Of a stretch of 64,000 nucleotides of DNA, positions 17,117 to 26,557 are shown one piece after another (the first letter of the stretch is position 1; each line of letters opens with the position of its first letter). The translations under genes and the position numbers were made by a program. The notes beneath the pieces are model-generated. The model made no database searches. It was not told the origin of the DNA and saw nothing but the letters and a program-made list of their open reading frames with translations. This DNA is from Lachnospiraceae bacterium (GTDB lineage: Bacteria; Bacillota; Clostridia; Lachnospirales; Lachnospiraceae), in NCBI GenBank assembly GCA_024690885.1, contig JAILOI010000060.1, positions 1 through 64,000 on the forward strand, given 5' to 3'.

Positions 17117-17763
17117 ACTGTTGTAATTGGCGCAATGCCAACTTTATCTAACTTGGTTCGTATATTGGCCACGTGGGTGGAGATGGTGGTACTGTCACTG
17201 TCCTTGTCCAGTCCAAATACTTCCTCAAAGATTTGTTCCTTGGAAAAGACCATCCCCGGATGCTTCGCCAAATACTCACATACACTGTACTCCGTTTTGG
17301 TCAGCGGCACCTCTCGATCTGCCACAAGCAGACGCTTGGCATCCAAATCCAGACTGCAACTTTCAAAATTTAGGAAGTGTGTTTTCTCCCGATGCTCCCG
17401 TCGCAGATGGGCCTTCACACGGGCACGCAACTCTGCCACCCGGAACGGCTTCACAATATAATCATCCGCTCCGATTTCCAGACCATGGGTGATATCCTCT
17501 TCCAATACCTTGGCGCTTAAGAATACGATAGGAATATCCACCTTGTTTCGAATCCGTTCACAAAACTGATATCCGTCTTCTCCCGGCATCATAATATCCA
17601 GCAAGGCCAAATCGAAGTGTCCCATATTGCCGATATCAATCTCAGCGGTCCCCACATATCCGGATACCGCGTGCCCATCCAACTCCAGGGCACGTTTGAT
17701 AATCGCTACGATTTCCGGTTCGTCATCCACAACCAAAATATTTGCCATCTCGTCCTCCCACAT
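17089..17763 (-). CDS. OmpR-family response regulator, LanR-type
   Basis: Canonical receiver (VVDDE, LLDIMMP, LSAK, VKPF) and winged-helix DNA-binding domain. Confidence 0.92.
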   Translation of the reverse strand: MWEDEMANILVVDDEPEIVAIIKRALELDGHAVSGYVGTAEIDIGNMGHFDLALLDIMMPGEDGYQFCERIRNKVDIPIVFLSAKVLEEDITHGLEIGADDYIVKPFRVAELRARVKAHLRREHREKTHFLNFESCSLDLDAKRLLVADREVPLTKTEYSVCEYLAKHPGMVFSKEQIFEEVFGLDKDSDSTTISTHVANIRTKLDKVGIAPITTVWGTGYKWN

Positions 17764-17773
17764 GTCATCTTAC

Positions 17774-19075
17774 TTATAAGCCAAATGCACTTTGGTATAC
17801 GGCGCGTTTCTTGCCGTCATCCTGAAGTGCCAATACAATTCCGGTACTTCCACACAGAAGTCCCGGTTCATGATAATCCACAAACTCCTTCTGATCGGAG
17901 CTGAATTCATGGTCACAAAAGCCAAAATGCAAGGTTGCATCATAGGAATCTAAAATCATCTGCTCTAAGGTATCACACTCTTCCTGTAGGAAGTTATGCT
18001 CCACCAAACGCTGGGATGCCTTGGCAATTTGCAGCAGGCCGGCATATCCATGGCAGTAGGTCGGGGAATAAATCGCATCCCGATGCTGCAGTGCCTTCTT
18101 CATGGTTTCCATTGCCATCTGTCTGGTTTTCCCATCGGCCACCACATCCGTTGCCTGCAGAAGGCCGTAACATATTCCCGGCGCACCATAGCACCATGCA
18201 TCCCGACGGAAGAAATCTCCATCCACCGGATTCTCGGCTCCGGCATCGATTGCTTCCAGCTCCTCGATTCCCATCTGGCCCTTCCAGATATAGCGATCAT
18301 CCTCAAAGATTTTGAATCGATCATAGTATTCCATGATTCGTTTGATTGCATCCATCTGACCCGGGCGCACGATTCCTCGCTTGCAAGCCTTCGCTAATAA
18401 TCCTAACACACCTGCGATGCCATGTGCATACCCGGAATTAAATGCCCCACGTGGGAATTGTTCTCGTTCCAAATCGCTGAACAAAAAATGAGGCGGAACC
18501 AGCCATCCATAACGGCCCTCATCGCCCAAGCTAAAGCGAATCAGCGCATCCACGAAGGCTTCGAGGGTGTGGTATACCGTATCATCTTCGGTATGCAACA
18601 ACAGATATCCGGCAATACCGGAAAGTCCGGAGATGATATCGTATCCAATGATGGCCTTGGCATCTACCGCCGCAATCAAATCATCGGCATGGGCTGCAAT
18701 GGCCTGATGGATGGTTCCAAGTACCTGCTCATATCCTCCGGTTTTCTTGGCCAGGGACGTAATTCCAAGTCCTAATCCAGCCAATCCGCTATGCAAACTG
18801 CAATCACTGCTACCGTTCTGATTAAATAGTTCCACCGCCCGGCCCAAGTGAGATTTGGCGGTTTCCTCCAAGCCTTCCACGCCCGTATCTGTTCCAATCA
18901 ATTGGGAAAAAGCAAGGCTGATGCCCGGAAGACCTGCACACAAGGATGTGGTGTCCCAGGGAATCACATTCCCCAGGGCTGTTCGGCTGTTGGCCGGATC
19001 CATCATCACTTGTTTCATCTGCTCATAGTTTTTTAGTTTCTCAACTGTCGTTGCAATCACATCTCTTTTGTTCAT
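17774..19075 (-). CDS. lanC: Lanthionine synthetase C family protein (cyclase)
   Basis: AHGIAGVLGLL, WCYGAPGICYGLL, YCHGYAGLLQI, GLLCGSTGIVLAL zinc-site and repeat motifs. Confidence 0.95.
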   Translation of the reverse strand: MNKRDVIATTVEKLKNYEQMKQVMMDPANSRTALGNVIPWDTTSLCAGLPGISLAFSQLIGTDTGVEGLEETAKSHLGRAVELFNQNGSSDCSLHSGLAGLGLGITSLAKKTGGYEQVLGTIHQAIAAHADDLIAAVDAKAIIGYDIISGLSGIAGYLLLHTEDDTVYHTLEAFVDALIRFSLGDEGRYGWLVPPHFLFSDLEREQFPRGAFNSGYAHGIAGVLGLLAKACKRGIVRPGQMDAIKRIMEYYDRFKIFEDDRYIWKGQMGIEELEAIDAGAENPVDGDFFRRDAWCYGAPGICYGLLQATDVVADGKTRQMAMETMKKALQHRDAIYSPTYCHGYAGLLQIAKASQRLVEHNFLQEECDTLEQMILDSYDATLHFGFCDHEFSSDQKEFVDYHEPGLLCGSTGIVLALQDDGKKRAVYQSAFGL

Positions 19076-19080
19076 TCTTA

Positions 19081-20886
19081 TTAACCTGCCTCTGCGTAAT
19101 TTTCTGCGTCATACATATCCTGATATACGCTGCAACGTGCAATCAGTTCCTCATGGGTTCCGATATCCACCACGTGACCCTGTTGCATTACAATAATTTC
19201 ATCCGCCATCTTGGCCGCACACAACCGGTGAGAAATATAAACCCCCAGCTTATCCTTGGAGAGACGGAAGAATCGATTGAATGCATCCTTCTCGGATAAG
19301 GTATCCAGTGCTGCGTTTGGTTCATCCAGCAGGTAGCAATCCGCCTCCTTCATATAGATGCGGGAGAGTGCCACCTTCTGCCACTGTCCCTGGGACAATT
19401 CTCTGCCCCCTTCGAACCAGTTGCCCAGCTGCATATTCAAATCGATTTCTTCATCCTTGTTTGCCAAGAAACCTGTGCCCACTTCCTGCAAGGAATCCCG
19501 AATCCGATCCTCCTTGTCCATGTTTTGTACATCGCCAAATCCGATATTCTCCTTCAGGGATAACTCATACTTTACAAAATCCTGGAAGAGCACGGAAATG
19601 CGACGATAGAAGCTTTCCTTCTCCACCTTGGCACTGTCCATACCATTGACCCGAACCACGCCCTTCTGCGGTTTATACAGGCCTACAATCAATTTCAACA
19701 AGGTACTCTTACCGGAACCGTTAGGGCCTACAATGGCAATGCGTTTTCCACGCTGCAATCGCAGGGACACATCGTCCAATACCGGACGGCTTCCATCATA
19801 GGAATAGCTGATGTGGTCCAAGCAGATTTCCTCAATGGGTTCATTGAGCTTGCAAATCGGTGCTTCCTTCTGTACATTCTCCTGTAAGAATTCCTGAAGC
19901 ATCTGCATGTAGAGGGAGCAACTATAGATGATATAGAGGCCGCTCATAATGCCTTTTGCCTCTCCTTGTACGGTGGAGACGGAACGGATGATACTCATCA
20001 CATTACCCACCAGAATATGGCCCACATAGGCATCGAATACGGATAATCCGATGACAATTCCGCTAATTGCATAGATGACACATCCATACAACAGGTTAAA
20101 GCCCGTTTTCTGATTGAGAATGCGCTTATTCTGTGCAATAAATCCATCGGAAGCTTCCTTGTATTTTCCTAAAATGTAGTCTCTTAAGTTTAATACCTTC
20201 ATTTCCTTGAACGAAAAATCATGGGTCATCAGGTAGTTGTAATACCACAGTTTTCGCTCCGCTCCGGCCCGATTCCACATCAAATCAAATTCCTTCTGTC
20301 CGATGCGCAGATAATACGCCATCGCCAACAGTGGTACCACCAGCATACCCAGTGCCACCAGCGGCTTCCACAAGAAGAGAATCACCAGCACCGATATCAA
20401 TGACATCAGTGAGGTAAAAAGGGAAATCACCGCCATAAACATCTGATACGGACGAAAGGCAATTTCGGTGGTCAGTTTCTCCACCCGGTCGTAGGTTTCC
20501 GCTTTTTCAAATTTACTTAACTCCAACTCCGAGCATTCCCGCATCATACGCAGTTGCAATCCGTATTGGAGTTTATACTGATACACGGTAGTGATGTAGT
20601 TATACCACTCTCCCAAGAAATAGGCGATGACGTTGTAAGCTACAAACGCTCCCACCAACATCATGGTACGTTCCATGGTGCGATTGCCAATCTCCACAAT
20701 GGAGTTGATCAAATTCTGGGTAATGAGAATGCTTGCGACCGGAAGTAATCCGGATACAATGCTCAGTGCCACCAATAATATGAACAACCGCTTGTCTACG
20801 GAGGATAGAATCTGTATGGTCCCCGGCAACTGCCGCAGGGCTTTTCCGATATCTTTGAGTGTTACTTTTCCGTTTTCCTGTTCCAT
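19081..20886 (-). CDS. lanT: Lantibiotic ABC exporter (TMD + NBD, no peptidase domain)
   Basis: VGPNGSGKSTLLKLIVGLYKP, LSQGQWQKVALSRIYMKEADCYLLDEPNAALD; located between lanB and lanC. Confidence 0.93.
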   Translation of the reverse strand: MEQENGKVTLKDIGKALRQLPGTIQILSSVDKRLFILLVALSIVSGLLPVASILITQNLINSIVEIGNRTMERTMMLVGAFVAYNVIAYFLGEWYNYITTVYQYKLQYGLQLRMMRECSELELSKFEKAETYDRVEKLTTEIAFRPYQMFMAVISLFTSLMSLISVLVILFLWKPLVALGMLVVPLLAMAYYLRIGQKEFDLMWNRAGAERKLWYYNYLMTHDFSFKEMKVLNLRDYILGKYKEASDGFIAQNKRILNQKTGFNLLYGCVIYAISGIVIGLSVFDAYVGHILVGNVMSIIRSVSTVQGEAKGIMSGLYIIYSCSLYMQMLQEFLQENVQKEAPICKLNEPIEEICLDHISYSYDGSRPVLDDVSLRLQRGKRIAIVGPNGSGKSTLLKLIVGLYKPQKGVVRVNGMDSAKVEKESFYRRISVLFQDFVKYELSLKENIGFGDVQNMDKEDRIRDSLQEVGTGFLANKDEEIDLNMQLGNWFEGGRELSQGQWQKVALSRIYMKEADCYLLDEPNAALDTLSEKDAFNRFFRLSKDKLGVYISHRLCAAKMADEIIVMQQGHVVDIGTHEELIARCSVYQDMYDAENYAEAG

Positions 20887-20895
20887 GTTTTTCTC

Positions 20896-23800
20896 CTAAG
20901 CAATGACTTCCGTCGCTTGCATCATCTGATATTTTTTGCTGTGTAAAATTCCTTCGGCGTAGCACATTGCTCTGGCTTCTTCCTCCCGATTGATTCCAAG
21001 CATCCGGTTACAATGCAGGTGCAATACGCTATATAAAATTTCCTTCTTCCGCTGATAGCCCGCTCCATCCAACAGTTTCTGATAACGACGGATCGCCGGG
21101 GTACGATAATCCATCACCTTCATCATCCAACCCTCATCTCCTCTGGCGAAGGAATGCCAGTTTTGTTGGATATCACACAAAGCCATGAATCGCTCCTTGT
21201 CCTGCTTGAAGGCCGGCTGATGTTTCATGGTATGGAACCGTTCCAGAAAGTCCACCTGTTCCTCCACCGTCGGGAAGAATTCCTGGGTATATCGAAGAAT
21301 GGATATCACCGTCATGGTAAAGGCGTCTAACTTGCTGTTTCCTAATCGTCGTTGCAATAACAACTGTTCCACCACATGGCTGTCTGCCACAAACAACTGC
21401 TCTGCCAGCGGAATCATATGCTCACCGCCATAACGTTCCGTCTCCTGCTCGTATACGCTGATGGTGTAGTCTCCCACCAATCGTAATTCCATCATCTCGT
21501 TCAACCAGTTTAAAATCTTCGGCATGGCCCCGTAGAGCTTCTCCGGTTCTCCACCGAATCGAATCCGCAGATGGGTGCGAGTATCTACATAACGCATGAA
21601 GAAGTGATGTAATCCATAGGTTTCTTCCAGTTTTTTTGCAAATGGATGTAACTCCATGGTAATCAGTTCCTCTTCTCTGGACTGCTTGCAATACACCTTG
21701 AAATACAGCCACTGTTCCAACGGTTTCTTCTGATATTTCTCCCGGGCCACCGAAATCCGCTCTGGCACCTGTATCTCTGTCATCAATTTCTTCCGCTTGG
21801 TCATATTGGTGACGATTTCCATGGTATGTGCACCGTCTCCCATAATCAGCGATTCTTCCTCATAGGCTTCGATGATCACTTCTTGATCGGATGATTTTTT
21901 GACCAAATCATAGAGAATTTTCTGTCCCCATGGTGTGGTGGTATCCAGTCGCATCTTGTTATCTGCTTCCACCAGCTGAATCACCGATGGAATGTGGTGC
22001 TCGGCTGCATATCCTTCATAGGCCTTGGCAAAACTTTCCGGTGACAGCTTCTTACCACTTAATTGCAAGCATTCCTTTGATAGATGCCAATTGGCTCTCA
22101 TCACACAGATATCCTTGTAATAGATGGCCGGAACATACGGGAAGTCCTTGAACAGACGATCCCATGGATAGTCATACCAGGTATAGGCGCCGTCATTGCA
22201 GATTTCCAGTAAGAATCGATATACGTTTGGATACATCAACTTATTAAACATGTTGCTGCTGCCGAATCGAAGAATTTCGCCGGTTCTTACATTTTTTGCA
22301 TAGAAGCGCTGATTCCAAACGCCTACCACCACATCTTCGATGCGGACTTCCCTCTGCGCATCCACCCATGGGCCCATAACATAATCCCGATGGGTACAAG
22401 AACGGCATACATTGCCGTTTCGAGTATCCTGTGGAAGGAACTGAATCTCACAGGTTTTTTCTCCTTCCCTGGCTACATGATTCTGGACATCCCCCAATAA
22501 GTTCCGAATCCGGTCATCATGCACCGAGAATCGTCCCAGGGTTGCCCCTGCGATTGGGGAACCGCCGCTGGCATTGTAATACAGACGATAATCCCCGTCC
22601 TTTTGTGCCAGATGGAAATATAAATCAAAGGAATCATAAGCTTCATAAGCCTTCGTATCTGTCAGCAACTCCTGCAGGCCTGCATCCTCCAATTGAATGT
22701 TGCCACCGTGCTCCACAGCCTCTTCGTAAAGCATAGACAAGTACTTACGTACCTTGTCATCCGTATGATAATCAATACTCTTCTCACTCTGATAATCCCA
22801 TGGGTTTAAATATCCATAGGGTGCTCCGATACCCACGGTCGCATCCAGAAGTTCCAATACCGGTACTTCCCGGTCTTCTCCGTATTTTTCCAGGAAGCGA
22901 TTGCGATATTGTTCGATCACGCGATAATCAATGCTGGACTTCGTTGCCAAGGCCGAGAGGAAATTAGCGAATTCTTCCACCTGGGTTTTGATCTCATAAT
23001 TTAGATGGGTTCCATCATCCTGTAGGATGCAATCCACCTGTACACATTCCTCGCAAGGAAATACCGCTCGCATCTTCTCCTGCAGAGTGTCATAGAATTC
23101 CATGCCACGTCCTGCATCCGCATGTACATATGCTTGCATGGTAGCCCAGATTTCTTCCAAGGCTGCCACATCTCCTACCCCATATGTTTTACAAGCCTCC
23201 AACAAATAAGCGAAGGGCTGACGTTCCTCTAAACTTGGTCGCAGGGAAGACACCAGGATATGGTGTTCCACCAGCTCATGCAAATAGCGTTCAATCACTT
23301 CATCCCCCACATCCAGATACTGGCTGCGGATTGCCTGCACCAATGCATCATAGGAGGAATATCGCTTCGCCTTGGATTCTACAATCTCAAATACTCTGGT
23401 ATTTCGAATACTCTTCTCATCTGCTGCTTCCTCATTGGTATATAAAAGGGTAATACGGTTTCCATCATGAACTGCAGCTCCGGTCACTTTCCAATCCAAT
23501 TCCTTCAAGTAGGCCTTCTCTAAGGTTTCAATATACCCATACAACCACTTGGCATCCGGCAGGATATGCTTCTCAGTGGTATGTTGTACTTCCAACAAAT
23601 CTCCTTCTTTTTCAAAACTGCCCACGCCCACGCCGGAAAACAAACCGAATGGGGTGGTTCGATATGCAGAACGAATGTAGTACTTATAAACCGAAGTCAG
23701 TACTTCCTTTCTTCGCTTTGCAGAAATTCCTTCCACATCTTCCGCTAGCTGGCGCATGCTCTCATATAGTCCGGGACTTGCGATGCGCACCTTCTCCAAA

Positions 23801-23913
23801 AATACTTCATCCGAGCACAATCCAAGCAGGAATTCCTCGGTCACTTCCGGATTAGCCTCGGTTAATGGCATCCGGTACATAAATTGTTTCTCACAGTTAT
23901 AATATTTCTCCAT
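20896..23913 (-). CDS. lanB: Lantibiotic dehydratase, full-length class I LanB
   Basis: 1005 aa; SVYKYYIRSAYRTTPFGLFSGVGVG, N-terminal glutamylation-type region, C-terminal elimination-domain-like region (WLYFKVYCKQ...FFMRYVDTRTHLRIRF). Confidence 0.95.
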   Translation of the reverse strand: MEKYYNCEKQFMYRMPLTEANPEVTEEFLLGLCSDEVFLEKVRIASPGLYESMRQLAEDVEGISAKRRKEVLTSVYKYYIRSAYRTTPFGLFSGVGVGSFEKEGDLLEVQHTTEKHILPDAKWLYGYIETLEKAYLKELDWKVTGAAVHDGNRITLLYTNEEAADEKSIRNTRVFEIVESKAKRYSSYDALVQAIRSQYLDVGDEVIERYLHELVEHHILVSSLRPSLEERQPFAYLLEACKTYGVGDVAALEEIWATMQAYVHADAGRGMEFYDTLQEKMRAVFPCEECVQVDCILQDDGTHLNYEIKTQVEEFANFLSALATKSSIDYRVIEQYRNRFLEKYGEDREVPVLELLDATVGIGAPYGYLNPWDYQSEKSIDYHTDDKVRKYLSMLYEEAVEHGGNIQLEDAGLQELLTDTKAYEAYDSFDLYFHLAQKDGDYRLYYNASGGSPIAGATLGRFSVHDDRIRNLLGDVQNHVAREGEKTCEIQFLPQDTRNGNVCRSCTHRDYVMGPWVDAQREVRIEDVVVGVWNQRFYAKNVRTGEILRFGSSNMFNKLMYPNVYRFLLEICNDGAYTWYDYPWDRLFKDFPYVPAIYYKDICVMRANWHLSKECLQLSGKKLSPESFAKAYEGYAAEHHIPSVIQLVEADNKMRLDTTTPWGQKILYDLVKKSSDQEVIIEAYEEESLIMGDGAHTMEIVTNMTKRKKLMTEIQVPERISVAREKYQKKPLEQWLYFKVYCKQSREEELITMELHPFAKKLEETYGLHHFFMRYVDTRTHLRIRFGGEPEKLYGAMPKILNWLNEMMELRLVGDYTISVYEQETERYGGEHMIPLAEQLFVADSHVVEQLLLQRRLGNSKLDAFTMTVISILRYTQEFFPTVEEQVDFLERFHTMKHQPAFKQDKERFMALCDIQQNWHSFARGDEGWMMKVMDYRTPAIRRYQKLLDGAGYQRKKEILYSVLHLHCNRMLGINREEEARAMCYAEGILHSKKYQMMQATEVIA

Positions 23914-23970
23914 AAACCTCTCCTAACATTCCACAATTCTTAGGTTATGCCTGAAGTCTACCGAAGAATT

Positions 23971-23986
23971 ATCAAGAAAATATCAA
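23971..23986 (-). promoter_or_regulatory. spa-box-like LanR site upstream of lanB (TTGAT-N6-TTGAT)
   Basis: Minus strand TTGATATTTTCTTGAT, 10 nt upstream of TAGACT. Confidence 0.72.
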
Positions 23987-23997
23987 CGCATAAAAAA

Positions 23998-24024
23998 ACG
24001 CCCCGGGAGCACTCCCGAAGCGTT
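23998..24024 (-). terminator. Terminator downstream of the fructokinase gene
   Basis: Minus strand AACGCTTCGGGAGTGCTCCCGGGGCGTTTTTTT. Confidence 0.8.
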
Positions 24025-24050
24025 CTCGTGGCATTCGCCATCTTGTGAAT

Positions 24051-25016
24051 TTATGATTGATGCAGCAATGCCTGGATTTCTTCCACGCTTGGCATCACCT
24101 TCAATGCGCCCCGTCGTGTGGTGATAATCGACGCAGCAGCATTGGCTTCTGTTAATATTTCTTGTAAGCAGTCCTTGGTCAAACCTTCCAGCCCATGGGT
24201 TAATATACCATGGAGCACACCGGCCATGAAGGTATCTCCGGCCCCTGTGGTTTCGATGGTATTGGGATTTACAAAGGGAGCAGCTTCCACCACCTCACCT
24301 CCATACAATCCATAGCTGCCATCCTTACCTAAGGTGGCACATACCAGAGGAATTCCATACATCTTCTGAATCTCCTTGGCCCCTTCTAACACATCCGTAC
24401 AACCGGTGAAAAAGGTAATCTCATCATCGGAAATTTTAAGGATATCGCACTTGGACATACCATAGGCCATCTTCTCCTTAGCGATGGCCAAATCCGACCA
24501 CAGCGGCGGACGAAGGTTTGGATCGAAACTGATTAATTTCTGATTGGCCTTGGCCAGATCTATGGCCTTCCTGGTTGCAGCTTCACAGCTTGGATGGGTC
24601 ATGGATAGGGTTCCAAAATGAAAGATTTTGGTTCCTGCAATCAGCTGCTCATCCACCTCTTCCTCTCTCAGCATCACATCTGCCCCCGGATTTCGATAGA
24701 AGGAGAAGCTCCGATCTCCATCCGGCTTGGTATGTACGAAGGCTAAGGTGGTTGGAATGACGTCATCCATGCACAATCCGCTTGTCTCAATTCCTAAGGA
24801 TGCCACCGTATCCCGTAAATATTCGCCGAAATTATCCTTGCCCACCTTGCCGATAAACGCCGTCTTGTGCCCATACTTCTGCAACATGGCCAGTACGTTG
24901 CAAGGTGCACCACCTGGGTTTGCTTCCAATATGGGATTTCCCTGGTTACTCTGTCCGTTCTCGGTAAAGTCAATCAGTAGCTCCCCTAGCGCTACCACAT
25001 CGTAGTTATTTTCCAT
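24051..25016 (-). CDS. scrK: Fructokinase / PfkB-family carbohydrate kinase
   Basis: ALGELLIDFTENG, GGAPCNVLAMLQKYG, TTGAGDTFMAGVL. Confidence 0.9.
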   Translation of the reverse strand: MENNYDVVALGELLIDFTENGQSNQGNPILEANPGGAPCNVLAMLQKYGHKTAFIGKVGKDNFGEYLRDTVASLGIETSGLCMDDVIPTTLAFVHTKPDGDRSFSFYRNPGADVMLREEEVDEQLIAGTKIFHFGTLSMTHPSCEAATRKAIDLAKANQKLISFDPNLRPPLWSDLAIAKEKMAYGMSKCDILKISDDEITFFTGCTDVLEGAKEIQKMYGIPLVCATLGKDGSYGLYGGEVVEAAPFVNPNTIETTGAGDTFMAGVLHGILTHGLEGLTKDCLQEILTEANAAASIITTRRGALKVMPSVEEIQALLHQS

Positions 25017-26496
25017 TCCGTTCTACTCCATTCTTGGTAACATCAAATTCTGCAGACCCGTAGGATTGGAAGGATATCCCCCTCGCATCATCCCCCTCAG
25101 AAAGCATCATAGAACAACACCAACGTCCGTCGTTTACAAATACTTCCAGACAGTTTTTATCTTTTAACATACGTAGCTTCAATGCTTGTTGGTCCAGCGT
25201 AACATGGAATGCACAGACGGACGGAAGTTCTCTGCGATTGTAATTGCAACTGCGATCCACATAGAGCATCCCTTCTGTGGCGTCGTACTTGATTACTGTC
25301 TTATAATCCCCCTGTACCCCTACATTCACCTTGAACCAGTTCATATCTGCGTTGGGTCTTATGGTTACAGTCATATCATAGACCTTTCCACACACATCCT
25401 CAAGCACGCAATCTCCCTGAATGGCCACATTGGAATGGGACACGCAGTCCGTATAATAGGAGGCCAGTTCTCGCACCGGTGTTTGACGCAGCGTTCCATC
25501 CACAATCCGGAGTTCCCGCGGGAAGGTCATCTGTCCGAAGAAACGCTTGTCATCATGGCCTACGTTACAGGTATCCCAGCTCTGCATCCAGGCAATCATG
25601 ACCCGACGACCATCGGTTGTCTCCAGGGTTTGTGGCGCATAGAAGTCGATGCCCTGGTCAATGGGTTGTACACTTTCCCGTTGGAATTCCAACAAACCAT
25701 CCCCATGTCCTAAGAGAGCGATGGTCTTATTTCCCGCACGCAAACAACCTTCCTTCGGCAGCATATCCTGTGGGCTCGTCAGCATTACCTGATAATCATC
25801 CAGAGCAAAGTAATCCGGACATTCCCACATCTTACCGTATTCATCGTTGGAGCGATCGATTACGCCCACATACTCCCAGGACTTGGCATCCATGCTGCAA
25901 TATAACAGGATGGCACCACTGGTATCTGCCGTACGGTTTCCCACAACCAGGTAATACTTCCCATCTTTGGAAAAGACCTTGGGATCCCGAAAATCCATAC
26001 GATGATTTCCACTGGGAATTGCACTTGTAGTAATCACCGGGTTTGCTACATACTTCTCATAATCCACTCCATCTCCGATGGCAATACACTGTTGCTGATA
26101 GTCCGCCTTGGTTCCATCTGCTTCAGTACACTCACTGACACCGGTATACACCAGAAGCTGTTTTCCATTGGGCAGCTCCATAGCACTTCCGGAGAAACAG
26201 CCCTTGTTGTCATAGGCCTCATCCGGCGCCATGGCAATGGGTAGGCGTTCCCAGGTCACAAAGTCCCTGGTTTTCACATGTCCCCAATGCATGGGTCCCC
26301 AAAATGTAGAATATGGATGATACTGAAAAAATAAATGATACTCCCCTTGATATACCGAGAATCCGTTGGGATCATTGATCCATCCCACTGCACCGGTCAC
26401 GTGAAATACCGGTCTCGTACTCTCTTCAATTGTTGCTAACTCTGCCTGTTCGTATTCACGTGCTTGTTGTAGTTTTTCGCTTCTCATAAATACCAT
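25006..26496 (-). CDS. GH32 sucrose-6-phosphate hydrolase / beta-fructosidase
   Basis: GWINDPNGF, FRDPKVF, WECPDYF motifs. Confidence 0.94.
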   Translation of the reverse strand: MVFMRSEKLQQAREYEQAELATIEESTRPVFHVTGAVGWINDPNGFSVYQGEYHLFFQYHPYSTFWGPMHWGHVKTRDFVTWERLPIAMAPDEAYDNKGCFSGSAMELPNGKQLLVYTGVSECTEADGTKADYQQQCIAIGDGVDYEKYVANPVITTSAIPSGNHRMDFRDPKVFSKDGKYYLVVGNRTADTSGAILLYCSMDAKSWEYVGVIDRSNDEYGKMWECPDYFALDDYQVMLTSPQDMLPKEGCLRAGNKTIALLGHGDGLLEFQRESVQPIDQGIDFYAPQTLETTDGRRVMIAWMQSWDTCNVGHDDKRFFGQMTFPRELRIVDGTLRQTPVRELASYYTDCVSHSNVAIQGDCVLEDVCGKVYDMTVTIRPNADMNWFKVNVGVQGDYKTVIKYDATEGMLYVDRSCNYNRRELPSVCAFHVTLDQQALKLRMLKDKNCLEVFVNDGRWCCSMMLSEGDDARGISFQSYGSAEFDVTKNGVERNGK

Positions 26497-26557
26497 TCCC
26501 AGAAAAAGTCATACCGCCGGGGGATACCATCCCCCGGTGTATGAACGTTATTTGTTC

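Noticed and set aside
20600-20965. 121-aa minus-strand ORF overlapping lanT/lanB
   Set aside because: Out of frame with clear lanT and lanB coding; no recognisable features.
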